From Asterias rubens (taxonomy: Eukaryota; Echinodermata; Asteroidea; Forcipulatida; Asteriidae): a stretch of DNA of 64,000 nt. This document shows positions 1 through 13,700 of the stretch, one piece after another. The stretch covers positions 82,501 through 146,500 of the forward strand of contig NW_022985820.1 of the NCBI RefSeq assembly GCF_902459465.1. Direction: 5' to 3'. Position numbers and translations under genes: made by a program. Position 1 is the stretch's first letter. Every line of letters starts with the position of its first letter. The notes beneath the pieces are model-generated. The model did not search any database. It worked only from the letters and a program-made list of their open reading frames with translations, and had not been told where the DNA came from.

Positions 1-394
1 AAAACGAACGAAACGTCAAAACCTCTTCCAAGGGGACGAGAGTCGAGTACGGAGTAGGTTGCTTTGATCTCCCCATTCTTGAGATAATATTTTTCAAAGA
101 AGTGTTAATACGTGAGTATTCTGTGACTAGTTTTATCTCCGATCTGTTGTTGTAGTTGTTGTTACTATGTATGCTACTAAGTTAGTGCTGCAACAGCCTC
201 CTGCACACATCACGATGATTGTCAAAAATATCACATTGTAATTGTTTATTTCTGAAATGTCACATCATCATTTTTGTGTAGGTAGGGCCTAGATATTTTT
301 TAATGTGTGCTTAAATATTGGGCAGGGCTATGAAATAGTAGCTTTATACAATACATTTGTTTCTGATGCTCAAATTTAATATTATAATAATATT

Positions 395-462
395 GTTGGG
401 CGCTATCGGTCAATCTGCGACCGATCGTGCAGATTGACCGATTGCGCCCAACAATATCATTA
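395..462. repeat. Short palindromic hairpin element
   Basis: Two arms of about 28 bases (left starting ATATTGTTGGGCGC, right ending GCGCCCAACAATAT) are inverted around a loop of about 10 bases containing GACCGATCGT. The arms match with about two mismatches. This is the form of a very short foldback or MITE remnant. No target duplication was identified with confidence. Confidence 0.6.
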
Positions 463-522
463 CTTTATAAAATTTAAAGAAGATTCTCAATTTGTCAGCA
501 CAGAATCAGGGGTTTCATTTAT

Positions 523-617
523 TAGCCCCACTTGTGTGGCCAAGGATAGCTGAATCCTGGCCAAGGATAGCTGAATCCTTAAGGATTCAGCTATCCTTGG
601 CCACACAAGTGGGGCTA
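523..617. repeat. Perfect hairpin with an internal 21-bp arm duplication
   Basis: The left arm begins TAGCCCCACTTGTGTGG and the right arm is its exact complement, ending CCACACAAGTGGGGCTA; each arm is about 36 bases. The inner 21 bases of the left arm (starting GGCCAAGGATAGCTG) are present twice in a row. A direct repeat of GGGTTTCATT flanks the structure, offset by a few bases on the left, and may be a target-site duplication. Confidence 0.65.
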
Positions 618-3252
618 GGGTTTCATTGTCCTCTGTCAAGTGTCATTGTCACAGGCATGTAGTTGGTCTCAGAGTCAGATGGTCTCAGACTGTCGTCAGT
701 GCCAGGGTCCGTTTTCAGGGCACTGCTTACCATGGAGATGGGCCCTAGCGGAACGACCTCATATATCATACATGTAGTTCTAGAAGAAGCTAGGAAATGG
801 GCACATGCCCTCACAGATTTCTGTGGATAAAATGTACTCAGTCAGGAAAACACAGTTTGTATTTCAAAACCGAAGTGTTTTTATTTTCTTAAAAAAAAAA
901 AATATTAATATTTTGTTTTAGTAAAAAGCACTTTTTTTTAAACATAACTTTCGTAAAAAAAACCCAAAAAACTTAAATAAACTTTCCACTAGACCACCGC
1001 CATGACCACAGGTCTTGTCCTTGAAGTTGTTTCACAGCACCTAAAATATTTTAACATTTAAGGAGAAAGCCTTGAAATGAAAATTGCAGCAAAGTGACGT
1101 CTTCTTCAAAAGTATTTTATTTGATAAACATAAACAACAGGAATTATTTGGCTGATTCATCTTTCTTTTAAAATGTCAACACCCATTTGGCCCAATTTCT
1201 TAGCGCTGCTAAGCGGCCGATTTTGTGCTTACTGTGCGATTTCTATTTCATAGCGCTGCTAACCGTATAAGCACACGAAAAGTAGGACTAACGAAAAGGC
1301 ATGCTAACCTTCCGGTACTTACCGCACGAAAATAAATGACGTCAAAATGCAAGTCCACGGTAAACACGCAATATGGCCGGCCAATTTTTCTGCTAGATTG
1401 TGAAGTATGCTAATACAAAAAAAGAAGTTTTGTCATCTATCATAGTAGGCCCCTTTACAATTAGAATCACATCCCTTTTGCTTTTAGTTGAAACAAACGC
1501 ATGTGGATTTTAAAATTTAAACCTCTGAAAGTCCAGTGGTCTAGTACTAGGCCTAATATTTCTGGTTCAGTGAAATTTCTGCAAATATTTTTGCAATTTC
1601 AGGCCTGTAACACCAAGGAGCTATGAATACTGAATTGGGACCCAGGCTGGGTAATCAGTCACTCAATTCGGCATACATGACCTGAGAAAAGTAATTTGCT
1701 GACCCAGGCCATGAGGCCAGGTTGATTTTTCAAAGTGCAGGAATAGAACTGTACACACCTGTTATCAAGGCATCTGATTATCAGTCTGATCAGACAATTA
1801 GACCGGACCCATGTGTGGGATTTGTGGTTATTTATCCACAAACCAAACAGTACATTGGTGATATCCAGCTATCATGATAGAACAATTGATTTACTTTTTG
1901 CTTTTCCGACACATGGCGTTTTACTCAGTGAAGCTTGAAAAGAAGAAAAACACATCACATTGATTGTGATTGGTTCTTGAGAACACCACAGATTGAATGC
2001 GTGAAGTATTGGTAGTTTTAATTCTGAAAATAATCAGTTGAAAGTGATTGTGTTTTTTCTGATGAATGATTCGTGTTCAAACATGGAGGAAGGAACTTTC
2101 TCCTTTCATGTTTCTTTTTCATGGTTCTTTCAAGTAAGATGAAAGGCTTTATGTAAACCATTCCAGATACTTCCTGGCAGCAACAGAAACAACTACCTCC
2201 ATGTCCTCCTCCCATGGTCATTGCTTCGGTGCCCCTCAATTTCAGAAGTCCTAGTAGAAATTTGTTGCCTGTTAACAACTAGTATGAAGCATGTCAAGGC
2301 TGATCACTTTGTTATGGCTGCAGCTAATGTTTGTACCAACACATGCTATTCCTCCATAGTCAGACCTTCATCCTTGGTTGAACATCTTGGTATTGGATCG
2401 ATTTTATTGATCCTTAGATTGAAGAGGAGCTATCTGGGGCTGATGGAAAACTCCATTTCCTTGGAACCAGGGATTATTGCAACACATTTTACACTGGAAT
2501 GAACTTAATTGATTATTTGGCAGGTCTTTAGTTGTATAAGGCTTGAGATCTGGGCAGCAGAAGCTACTTTTATAAAACGATCAATCAATAGCTTTATAGA
2601 CCAACATAGTACACCACTGTACTGGGTAGAATGTTACCTTGGGTGACAATAAAAATATTGATGCATTCCTTTAAAAGCATTATTAAGTGTGAGTGATACA
2701 TCAGACCAAAAAGTATACATTTTTACTAACTGCATATTTTTCTTTTACCAGAATGTCTTTTAAATGCTTGCTTTTAAAATAATACCTTAACTTTGAATAC
2801 AATAACCCAAAATAAAAGAAGTTTACATTTTGCGATTTGGGTACTTTTTGCAACACAAAACACAATGTCCCCAGAATTACATTTGAGATAATGATACTAG
2901 TAGAAAGCAGAGGCCTACCTTAAAATTTTTAAAAGCTGAAGTGCTGTAGCTTTTGAGAGATGAGTAGTACAATGTCACAAAATTACGGTTTACATGAGCT
3001 AAAATAATATTTGTGTTTATAACATGTATAGTGTATACAGAGTCCCACTATGAGGGTGTATTTTTAAAGGATAGCCTTCAGAGCTACATGAAAGTAAATG
3101 GTCTCCTGGGTTATAAGACCATCTTGCATGCATGTCACATACATTTGTGCATGGATGCTCACCGTTATGGGTGAAACATGGAAGCATGTAAATGCAATGC
3201 ACACACTCCCAAAATGGCACAACCTAGATTTGTGATGATGAGGTTAGATAAA

Positions 3253-3450
3253 TTGGGTCAATGTTATGCTGCAATTGATACAGTCATCACCTCACAATTT
3301 GTAAGGACATAACATTTGAAACCCCATAGATTCGGCTAACCAATTAGAGGTTGGGTCAATGTTATGCTGCAATTGATACAGTCATCACCTCACAATTTGT
3401 AAGGACATAACATTTGAAACCCAATAGATTTGGCTAACCAATTAGAGGTT
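3253..3450. repeat. 98-bp tandem duplication
   Basis: A 98-bp unit starting TTGGGTCAATGTTATGCTGC at 3253 is repeated directly from 3351, with only a few substitutions (for example ACCCCATAGATTCGG against ACCCAATAGATTTGG). It looks like a recent two-copy local duplication with no coding content. Confidence 0.85.
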
Positions 3451-6400
3451 GTTGACATTATATTGGCACATTGCATCATTTAGCTTGGCACAGTTAAGCA
3501 TGATGCAATTCATGTCTGACAATAAACCCTTTTGCTTAGACCTGTATATTAAAGGGCCTCTGTCACAAGAGGTAGATTGTAGAGCTATACGTCTGTATGT
3601 AACTTGGTAGGCATGCACAAATAATGCTTTGATAAAACAATTAATAACGTTGCCATTTAACTATTACAAAAATAAGTGAAAAACTCTAATCTAAAGAATG
3701 TGTTAGTTCCTTGATCACTTGCACAGTTTGAGACTTCTTTTCCGGGAATTATTTATCCTGGTAGTAATTATCCAATAAAACTGAAAAGTACACAATGGTA
3801 AGTGATGTCAATGACAGTATTTTTTGATGTGATTTGTTGTGTATTCTATTCAGTACCAACAGTACCAGCACTTCTTTAAATATCCACACAGTGTAAGTAA
3901 AACTACATTTTACTGTTCTTTTTCAAATTCATAACAACTGTGTAGAATATTTCCATCACTTCAATTTATAATTATCAAGCGCAAAGTTCTGCGTTTGTAA
4001 TTGGGTACATTTTGTGTTCATGTTGTATGCATGTTGTCTTCCTAGATTAGAACAATACTCATGTAACATTCTCACACATATTGTGCTGTATTCATTGTTC
4101 ATGTCCATCATTAAACCCTCAAGAGCTTTCGAACAGCTTGCACCAACTTGCAGCCACAATATTTGACTTTCTTCACCACACAGAAAGTCAAAGATAGGGG
4201 ACAATTGTTCTTATACTTTTATTTGATTTTTATGACAGAAATTTCCCAAAATGTATGTTTTCCAATATTTCCAGTTTTGCATTTCAAGAAAACCTTTAAT
4301 TCTCAATGCATGAAAAAAGTAGATGATTTGTACTGAATAAATAACAATTTGCCAAGTCTGAATGTTTACAGAAATTACTGGTCTCTACAGGGTTTTAAAA
4401 CCATTTTTTAAAATAATTTTCCAAAGTGCATGTTTTTGTTATTAACAGTGATTGTTTGTTTGTTATGTCAGTCTGTCAGTGTACAATTATAAGAGCCAAT
4501 TTCATAGAGTTGACAGCAGAAATGGAGTACCGGTCAAAATGAAATTGATGACGCAGTTAAATATCCCTTTTTAGATTTTAACTTTCACAGAGTACTTTGA
4601 AGGTGACCCTCCCCTGAATTAGTAAGTGTCTGTGTCAATATCAAAGTCTTTTAAAGTGCCCCCCCCCAAAAAAAAAAAAAAAATAACCACTCAAAAACCA
4701 AACTTGAACAGCGTAATTAAAACCTAGTTTTTAAATAATTTCTTGTTCAAGAATGAGTTTTCTTCCAGAGAGTTTTCTCAAATAATTCTCATCACAATAG
4801 AAAAATCAATGTTTTAAACTCTGTTCTTAGTCTTTGATCCTTTTACCTTAATAATCTCTGTATGACACGAAAAATTTGCTTAATTTTTGCTTGGCAACCA
4901 TTTCTGCTATAACACTGTATGCAATTGGTTTCAATGTAATATGTAGTAACTGTACCCCCATCTCATCAGCATGTTTGTAAACCGGTTCATTCAAGTCTTT
5001 GTTTCCTTATAAATGTAACTTTGTCACGGCTCGAATTTCAAGAAAATATTGTAGATCGGAACTTTCACTGTCATACCAGAAATATTTTGTACAAAAACTG
5101 AATTGCTGTGCTTTTTAAATCTGTTCTGAATATTTAGAGGAGATTTGGAATTTAAACGATTACACAGTGTACATTTTAAAGTAAATCTTCAAAGATATGT
5201 GTTTAAAGAAAAACTGCATGATGTTTTCTGGGTTGTTTGCTAACCCTTAAATTACTAGACTATGGCCATTGGCCCAATGGGTTTTTTGAGCCCTGTCGGT
5301 AATAATTTTAGCCATGTCCTCTCAGTGTTTGTCTGAGGGAAAGTCACCTGTTTATCATAATACACCCTAGAATATGTAAGATGATTAAGGGTGATAAGGT
5401 TTAACTTTAATTTAATCCATTTGATCCACTTCTTAATCCCTACCTGCCCTTGAGGGTACAATCATCTAGATCCTAACTATTCATTGGTGTATAACCTATG
5501 CAGCTCTTGTTTTCACAGTACATTGGGGAAAAATCTTTCAATCATAATGAGACTTGGTCTAGTTTAACATAACCTCAGCTGAAACGTACAAATCATAATG
5601 TCATGTTTGCTTTGTTCCAGATGTTTTTTAACAATAAGATTTGTTGGTCAATTAACTTACAAGTGAATAATTGGTTTGTCCATTGCTATGAGATCAGAAG
5701 GCTGACATCATGCCCATTAGCTTTTGTTTTCGTTTTTTAATTCTTAAACTCTATTTTGACCTCATAGACTAATGTCAAGTAATCTATTTCAACATTTCAG
5801 ATTTATTCTGGTCATGATGATAAAAAAAACCTTGAAAGTAAGATAGAAATGACATTTATAACGTGAAAATAAAATAAAATCCAAAGAACAAAAGGTATTT
5901 TTGAAACTCTGTTTTGTATGAAAAAAAATTTCCTTTGTTCAATTAGCAAATTAGTCGATATATCTTCAATCTTTTTTTCTGTTTTTAATTATTCAATATT
6001 AAAAAATATGCAAAGCCACTTCAATTTGTTGTTGTTGAAATTTCCAGTTTTTGGGAAACACCTTTTGAAAATGGATGGGAATGAATGTGCTTATCAATCC
6101 ACCTACAGTGCACATTTCTTAAACATTATTAAGAATTGAAAGTGTACAATTTCAATTCGTGATCAGACTAAGATTTTTCTTAAGTTTCCCCTCCCCCAAA
6201 TTTCAAGAATTTAATCTCAAAGAGTTATGCACAGAGTAGAATGCTCTCACAAACCATCCATTTTATGCTGTTGATAAAAAGGAATGCATTATTCAGACTA
6301 AAAGCAGTTTATCTACTGTTCATTTGAGCCATTCATGTTTACGTATGAGTGAATGTCTTCTGACGTCAGTTTGCAAGGTTGTTGGGGTCTTGTCATAGTG

Positions 6401-7490
6401 ACGCATGAATTCAGCCCAGGGTTCTTGTCTCTGAGGTTTACTGGTAACTGATGAGCAATTGTGAGGTTTTAATCTCTTCTTATAGAAGGATTAAATTCAT
6501 TCTTATTCACAAGTTTCAATTGCAGACTAAGGTTTCAATAAACAAAATAAAAAAATACCGTACAAACAAGCTGTGAAAATTTCATCCAATGCAGTACTCG
6601 CATTCAGTGAAACAACAAGGAATCGCTTTATGTTTTGCCTAAGATTCCCTGTGCAAAATGTTGTGAACTGTATACTGTATGCTTACATTTCAAATGGTGT
6701 ACATGTGTGCACTCGGAAGTATTTAGGGATTCCTCAATGCAAACAATGCTACATTCTCAAATTTGACTTTATTTCTGACGGAAATATTTCTTTAAAGGAT
6801 TGGGACTTGCATAAAGAAAACTCTCATACTGAAACTAATCAATGTTATTTTGTTTATTTACCAACCCTGCTACCTTTATCAAGAAAGGTTTCTGTGTCAC
6901 TTTATGTTCTTCAGAATTGACAAGAAGCAATATAATAGGAACATTGGGATAACACATTTATGTTAGTATTTCATGCAATATTTGATGGTGTACATGTAGG
7001 CAATTGGGATACAGTGTAAAACATTTTCTATAGATACAGCGTTTTTCCCCTACCCCCACAAAAAAAAGGGAAAAAAGCTTGCAGTTTAAAAAAAATACAG
7101 GTTACTTCAATTGTGGATTTAGTGGATTTGTTCCAAATCCTCTTGTGTCAGGGTGTACTAAACGTTTCGTGAAATGTTGTTATGAAACCAAAATGAATTA
7201 AGTACATTGGATTTAATTGAAATGTTTAAATCCATTGTAAAAACACGGCAAAACAACCTAAGTGCGGTACGAGCAAGTGCTACTAGACGCAATTGCTGCT
7301 AACTCACGTTTTTTTTGTTCATCCCTTAACCTTCAGGCCTCAGCTTTCACTCCATTATTGAAGATGCAAGGCTAGTTTTTCCCCTCAATTTTTGTAAGGT
7401 GGAATTCTTCAGGGTGTTCCGAGGTAGACAACAACATTGTGTGGCCAAATCGAACATTAAATGAAGGCATTCATGCGATTATGTACCATG

Positions 7491-7503
7491 GTTGCTTAGC
7501 AAC
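7491..7503. promoter_or_regulatory. Candidate RFX X-box
   Basis: GTTGCTTAGCAAC is a near-perfect inverted repeat. It fits the RFX-factor X-box pattern RYYNYY-N-RRNRAC with a one-base spacer and lies about 280 bases upstream of the TMEM62 start codon. RFX factors regulate ciliary genes, so a role in TMEM62 transcription is possible. The transcription start is not known, and GCTTAGCA also occurs in a dispersed repeat family of this window, so chance or repeat origin remains possible. Confidence 0.3.
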
Positions 7504-7784
7504 GAAGTTCAAGGCCTCATGTTTAGCAAAGTCAATATTTAGAATGCTAAAACTGCGGCTTAAAACACGAGGCGTAAATATTTTTGTCACAAACCCAATA
7601 ACATTGATGGATAATTATTATTCTCTACATTATTTGCCATACATGCAAACTGTGGTTATTATTTTAATTTTATATTTAGGTGTATTATTTTATGTATTAA
7701 TTTGTGTTTATTTTATTTGCACATTACCTTTGCAGCTACTGACTGTGTATGACCTTATTGCTCAACAAGACTCCCAACAGGACA

Positions 7785-10700
7785 ATGGCCAAGGTTCTAG
7801 GCTTATGTACCTTGCTGCTCATCCTAACAGTCAGCCTATTATCATGGCTATGGGCTCGCACAATGGATCACTATTCGGTTCCTACACCCCTTGATGTTCC
7901 CCCTCACCCTCTGGGTGATGTGGCACCCTTTCCAGGCGATAAGTTTGACAATCTGTTTTGGTTCATCCAAGTGAGTGATATTGGTATTCTTACAAATTTT
8001 TGTGCTGTCAATATTTTTGGTTTTAACTTCCTGATTATCTCCCCCCCCCCTCATTTTGGAAGAACAATTCCTGTATGTGTATTCATGAGTTTGTCTGTCC
8101 AATAACACTGAGTAGTTCATTAATAGGAATGTGGGCAATGCAAAACTATGTTCAAACAATGGATAGTAAAACAAATCCTTGATTTAACACATCCTCAAAC
8201 ATGTGTGAACATACACTGCTACATTTTGTTGCTTAAGGCTATTTCAACTATGGGCCACACACAAAATGAACGGTTTTTGCATCCCTGTGGAGACATCTTT
8301 TGTTCTTCCTTTGTCCCTGGAGTTAAGAACCTTCCATAGAATTGTACACAGGATTTCTTGTGGAGAACATTTATGACATACGATTTATGTATTTGATTTG
8401 TCCAAAACTTTGGGTGGAGGAAAACAGTTTAGTTTTGCCGGGGGTTTTGGGGTTATTTCATGGCTTATTTTAATTGCGGCAATCAAAATAAGCAACTGTC
8501 ATTTGTGGGTTCAAATACTATTTCGTCAACGTCAACTTTTTTATAAACCCAGTTTAAATTTTGTCTTTTGTTGGGACAGATATCTGACGTTCATATATCA
8601 CGGTTCAGGGATCCCCAACGCACGACTGATTTCAAACAATTCTGCAATGAAAACATCGGTGTGATTAAACCAACGTTAGTGTTAGTCACAGGTAAGACCC
8701 CGCCCTTTCATTTTCATTTCATTTGGATGTAATTTGCAATCAGTAATTAACAATTAATTAGTAAAAACATTAAGAAAATTACAAGAAGGATTACAATTTA
8801 AAACAAAAACACACATGGAGTACAGAGCTGAATAAGGAATACATCAATAAAAATACCAATAGACAGTACAATACCAATTTTAATTTCTATTTTCATATAA
8901 AAAACATATCATTTCTAGGGAGTAAGGAAGCTTTAGATATTTCAGACCGATACAATTTCATACTTCTTTGATATCATTTTGAATTATTTAAAATTTAGTA
9001 TAGGGCTTTTTGTCCTGTGTTCCAAGCTTGATTGCACAAAGGACAGGTGTGGGTGAATCACACCATTTTAAGATTGTAATCCAACCAGGCTGTACCCTGC
9101 CTCAACAGTCAATACAGTCTTGGCTTTCCTCAAAACAAATACATGTCTTAGGAGACAAAGATATTTAATTGATTGAAACTTTACCTGTTGCGTGATGATA
9201 AATTCATACTATGATAATAAGAGTGGACATTAAGTTTGTAATTATGACATTATACAAAATGTAGTGGCAATTTCTTTAGATACCTTTTATCATCTCAGCT
9301 CCCCATGGAGTATACAGCTTGAACTGCCAGTTATGTAGGGAACAAAGCTACTACTGTATATCAATCACAACAACCAATTCTTCCCTCGCAGGTACCCATT
9401 TACCCCTGGGGATTAAAATAATTTGTTATCAACAGGCAATATAATTTACTTTGGGAGGTATCAAGGCAACACAAATCAGCAGGATACTTATTTTTTTATG
9501 AAATATTTTCTTTTTCCAATAGAAACAGAATTTCAAAAAACTATTAAAAAAACTTGGAATTTGGTTAAAAACGCACGCAACAAAGAGTTAACTATAAGAG
9601 TTCAACATTGTCCAGCTTATTCAACACAGAGTCTTGCACAGTTTATTTTTTCTCCTGATAGTTAGCAATACTCTGCTTTGTCTAACCTAATACTCATTAA
9701 ATTCACACACTTTCTATTTCATTTGATTTGGCAAGAATGGTTTGTTTGCCTTTCTATCTGACAATCATGATCAGCTGTGAATACACAATGGATGAAGAAA
9801 CTGTCTTCCTCCACAAACACTTCAACACGAGATAACATTGTGTAAACAGATTTCAATTGTTCTCATTGTATTTCCCAATATAATATCTGACCAGCACCAA
9901 GCTTGCCCATTTTATCAACTTGACAGTGGAGGTACAAATAGGAAGTATTGTGTGAGATCACCATTGTATGCAAAAGTGGGGCTTTTCCAGTCAACAAACC
10001 TGGCAGCTTTGTGACCTTTCATTTCCACTTTCTGGTGCATTTGTGTCAGCATGGATATTGTAAGGTCAACAAACTTTCTGCAGTAGTGTGGTTGAAAGGG
10101 AATATGTAATGTACATGTATTGGTCGTGTTGTTTGCTACATGCTAGTTCCTGTTTTTGTTATCATGTGGACCACATGTAGCCTTACAGGCATGGAGGAAT
10201 TTCTACTTCCATGGTACATGGTACATGTACATGTGTGCAAGTGACTATGAAATAAATGATGACAGTATATTACAGACTTGTGCAAGACAGTGCTCTATTT
10301 TGCACCTTGAAGAAACTAGGCCCCTGATTTGTTTTGATTTTTCCTGTTTACACATTCACAATTAAGGGGTTGTTCTAAAACCCCCTCGACCCCACGACCC
10401 TCGACGTCCGCCGTGTGTTCGAAGAATGTCCCAATTCCGAAGTTATAAAATGTTGCTTTACGGCCGAGTAAGAATTAAGTCCCCCATTTAGAATTCACAG
10501 TGTGTGATCCGCGACGCAACTTCCTTCCACGACTAGACTTGATTTCAAGTCTGGGACTGCGGTTATATTTATCTGCATCAGCCAGACAGAATTGGGAGTA
10601 TTTACTCTTCGCTTCGTCACGTGCACACCGATTGGGGACCGTGTGGCCATTTGGTCGGTCGGGTCTACAACCTTGAGCTCCGCTTAGAGCAACTAGTACC

Positions 10701-13700
10701 ATGGAGGAATAGTACACAGGACGGGAGGGATCGGCCGGAAATGGGTCTGCCTGATCATCACGTAATGAGTTGGCCGTAATCGTATTCAGGCGGTACACGC
10801 AGGTTTCCAGTTGGGATAATAATCTCGGAGCGGCCAAGAGATACATGTGGAAATACCGCGGTTTTTTATTTGTACATCACAATTGCCACAGGCCCGATCT
10901 CAGCAGCCAATCACGCGAAGTTTACTTTGTGCATACTATGTGTGTATGGTATGTCTCGTACGCTGTGTTGTTGTAATGTGCGAGGCGTGGTAGTCGACGT
11001 CAGCATACAAAATTGTGTGCATGATTGGCTGAGGTTGTGAACTGTGGCAATTAAAGTGTACAGAAAAAAAGCTCGCACAAAAGTCGAGGGTCGTGGGGGT
11101 CGAGGGGGTTTTAGAACAACCCACAATTAAGGGAAGGAAAATTAGACCCTTGTTCTTAAAGGCAGTGGACACTATTGGTAATTACTCAAAATGATTACTA
11201 GCAAAAAACCTTTCTTGGTGACGAGTAATGGGGAGAGGTTGATGGTATAAAACATTGTGAGAAACGGCTCCCTCTGAAGTGCCATAGTTTTCGAGAAAGA
11301 AGTAATTTTCCACGAATTTGATTTCGAGACCTCAGATTTAGAACTTGAGGTCTTAAATCAACCATCTAAACGCACACAACTTTGTGTGACAAGGGTGTTT
11401 TTTCTTTCATTATTATCTCGCAAGTTCTATTACCGATTGAGCTCAAATTTTCACAGGTTTGTTATTTGATGTATATGTTGAGATACACCAAGTGAGAAGA
11501 CTGGTCTTTGACAATTACCAATAGTGTCCACTGTCTTTAAAACTTATTGTCTTATATGTTGATGAAGACAATCTGTACCATGTACCATCTTGGAAGCACC
11601 AAGCAGTACAACATTTAATAAAAAATTAGACCTCCACCTACATGTATTTGTATTAATCAAATGGGAATGTACATGTACATACATGTACATGTCTCTATAA
11701 ACCTATAAATATGTGCAATTTATTCATCTGTGTGCACTAGTGTATTAATATTATTTGAAAGAATAAACCATAGAGCAAGGGACCTCTATGATTAAACGTA
11801 CATACACGTACACCATATTGTTTATATTATGTACGCATTGTACATGTTTTTACCTGTAGACTCTGAACATGTACCCCACAATGCATACCATGTATTAGTG
11901 TTCATACCTGCTTCTATTATCAAGTAAATTCTTTGAAATCTGTTACGATAATTTGTTATATTAAAAGGAATCCTCACTTTGAAGTCAGTTATGAAAATAG
12001 CCCCAAGGTGTTTGATGAAGGGCATTGCCTTGTAACAGTTTCCACTGACAGTACATGTAGACTCCCTTCTCTAGTCAACGTCACATGCTGATTATGCATG
12101 GGCACGTATCTTGGGTGCTTGGGTACCAGACTTGCATTTTCATTCACAATGCACAGCGGCATGCATAAGTTTCTAAAGAATCACAGTCTGGTGGTGATTT
12201 GATTATCCAATTTACTTTCAGGCATGGGAATTCAAATTAAACTGCTTTCCATCCTGGCAGGATTGGTTTGTCAGTAGACAGTACCATCAGTCCCAAGGCC
12301 AAATTGTGTAATTTCATTATTAGGCAGTCAAATAAATTGCATAATTTGAATGATTGGTGACATCAATCAAGAGTTGGCTATTTCCTAAATTTGAAGGATG
12401 TCCATGATATGAGTTTACCATGTTGGATTTATACAAATATAAAACAACCTTGATAAGGTATTTTGCATTACAGATTGTGTACACAGTTGGGAAAGGGTAT
12501 ATAATACAGAATACAGTGCATACAATTTACATTACAATGTACACAAATTTGTTTTATATGCGATCCTTACTCTTCATGTTCTGCACTTGACCAGTACTTA
12601 CACATAAAACAAGATACTGTGATTGATTGGGTCTTCAGATTTGATTTTGCATCGCACTGACAATGTTTTTAAAAGGGATTATCTGTCTGTAAGATTGGAA
12701 CTGAGCTTTTAAATTGAAACCAATAATTGTTTTTTTACAATTACCAATCCAGTACTTAAAGACACTGGACACTATTGGTAATTGTCAAAGACCGGTCTTT
12801 TCACCTGGTGTAGCTCAACATATGCATAAAATAACAAACTTGTGAAAATTTCAATTGATCGTCGAAGTTGCGAGATAATAATAAAAGAAAAAACACCCTT
12901 GTCACACGAAGTTGTGTGCTTTCAGATGCTTGATTTCGAGACCTCAAATTCTAAATCTGAGGTCTCGAAATCAAATTTGTGTAAATATACTTCTTTCTCG
13001 AAAACTACGTTACTTCAGAGGGAGCCGTTTCTCACAATGTTTTATACCATCAACCTCTCCCCATTACTCAATACCTAGAAAGGTTTTATGCTAGTAATAA
13101 CTATTTTGAGTAACTACAATAGTGTCCACTGCCTTTAAAGGGAGGGTAAGGGTATACCTTTGATAATTACTCAAAAAATAAATGACCAAACCAATTTATG
13201 TGCATGGCATTTTGAGAAAATAATTCCCTTCATTGGAATTTGGTTTTATAGAGAGGCATTCAAAAACATTTTGATCTAAAAATGGTTGCATCCCTGAAAC
13301 AATTCTCAGATTGTGTATTCCAGTTACGGGTTATTCTTCTTACCAGCAAAAATTCAATGTAGTCATTATACATTTTAATGGGCTACTTTCAAGCCAATTG
13401 AATAAATTTGTTAAGCAAACAAAAATAGGTTTAATATTGGGTTTTGAATTTGTGTACCTTACAGGTGATCTCACTGATGCTAAAACGAAAGACAATTTAG
13501 GTTCGAGGCAATATGAAGTTGAATGGCAGACTTATCGTAACACTCTGGATCACGCTCATGTGACAGAAAAAACAATCTGGATAGATGTCAGAGGGAACCA
13601 TGGTAAGTTGAAGCCTCTTGATGCTCTTGTAGGACTTAACGTCATGCTGTGTCTGTTAGTCTTAGATTAGCAGAATTGTTGGAAGGCTGCTCGCCATGTT

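Larger units (their letters stand above)
1..7784. other. Gene-poor upstream region, no supported coding exon
   Basis: I see no open reading frame here with recognisable protein similarity and flanking splice sites. The reading frames are short and on both strands. The content is AT-rich single-copy sequence with A, T and C homopolymers, two hairpin-forming palindromes (about 395-462 and 523-617), a GC-richer stretch around 1190-1390, and a 98-bp tandem duplication at 3253-3450. The last few hundred bases should hold the TMEM62 promoter and 5' UTR. A noncoding exon or the 3' UTR of an upstream gene cannot be excluded. Confidence 0.5.

Noticed and set aside
2018..2502. Overlapping frames of 86 and 93 residues
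   Set aside because: No recognisable domain, no flanking splice pattern, and both strands are equally open.
7439..7894. 151-residue frame overlapping TMEM62 exon 1
   Set aside because: Different frame from the TMEM62 protein, no similarity recognised, and the TMEM62 start at 7785 is well supported.
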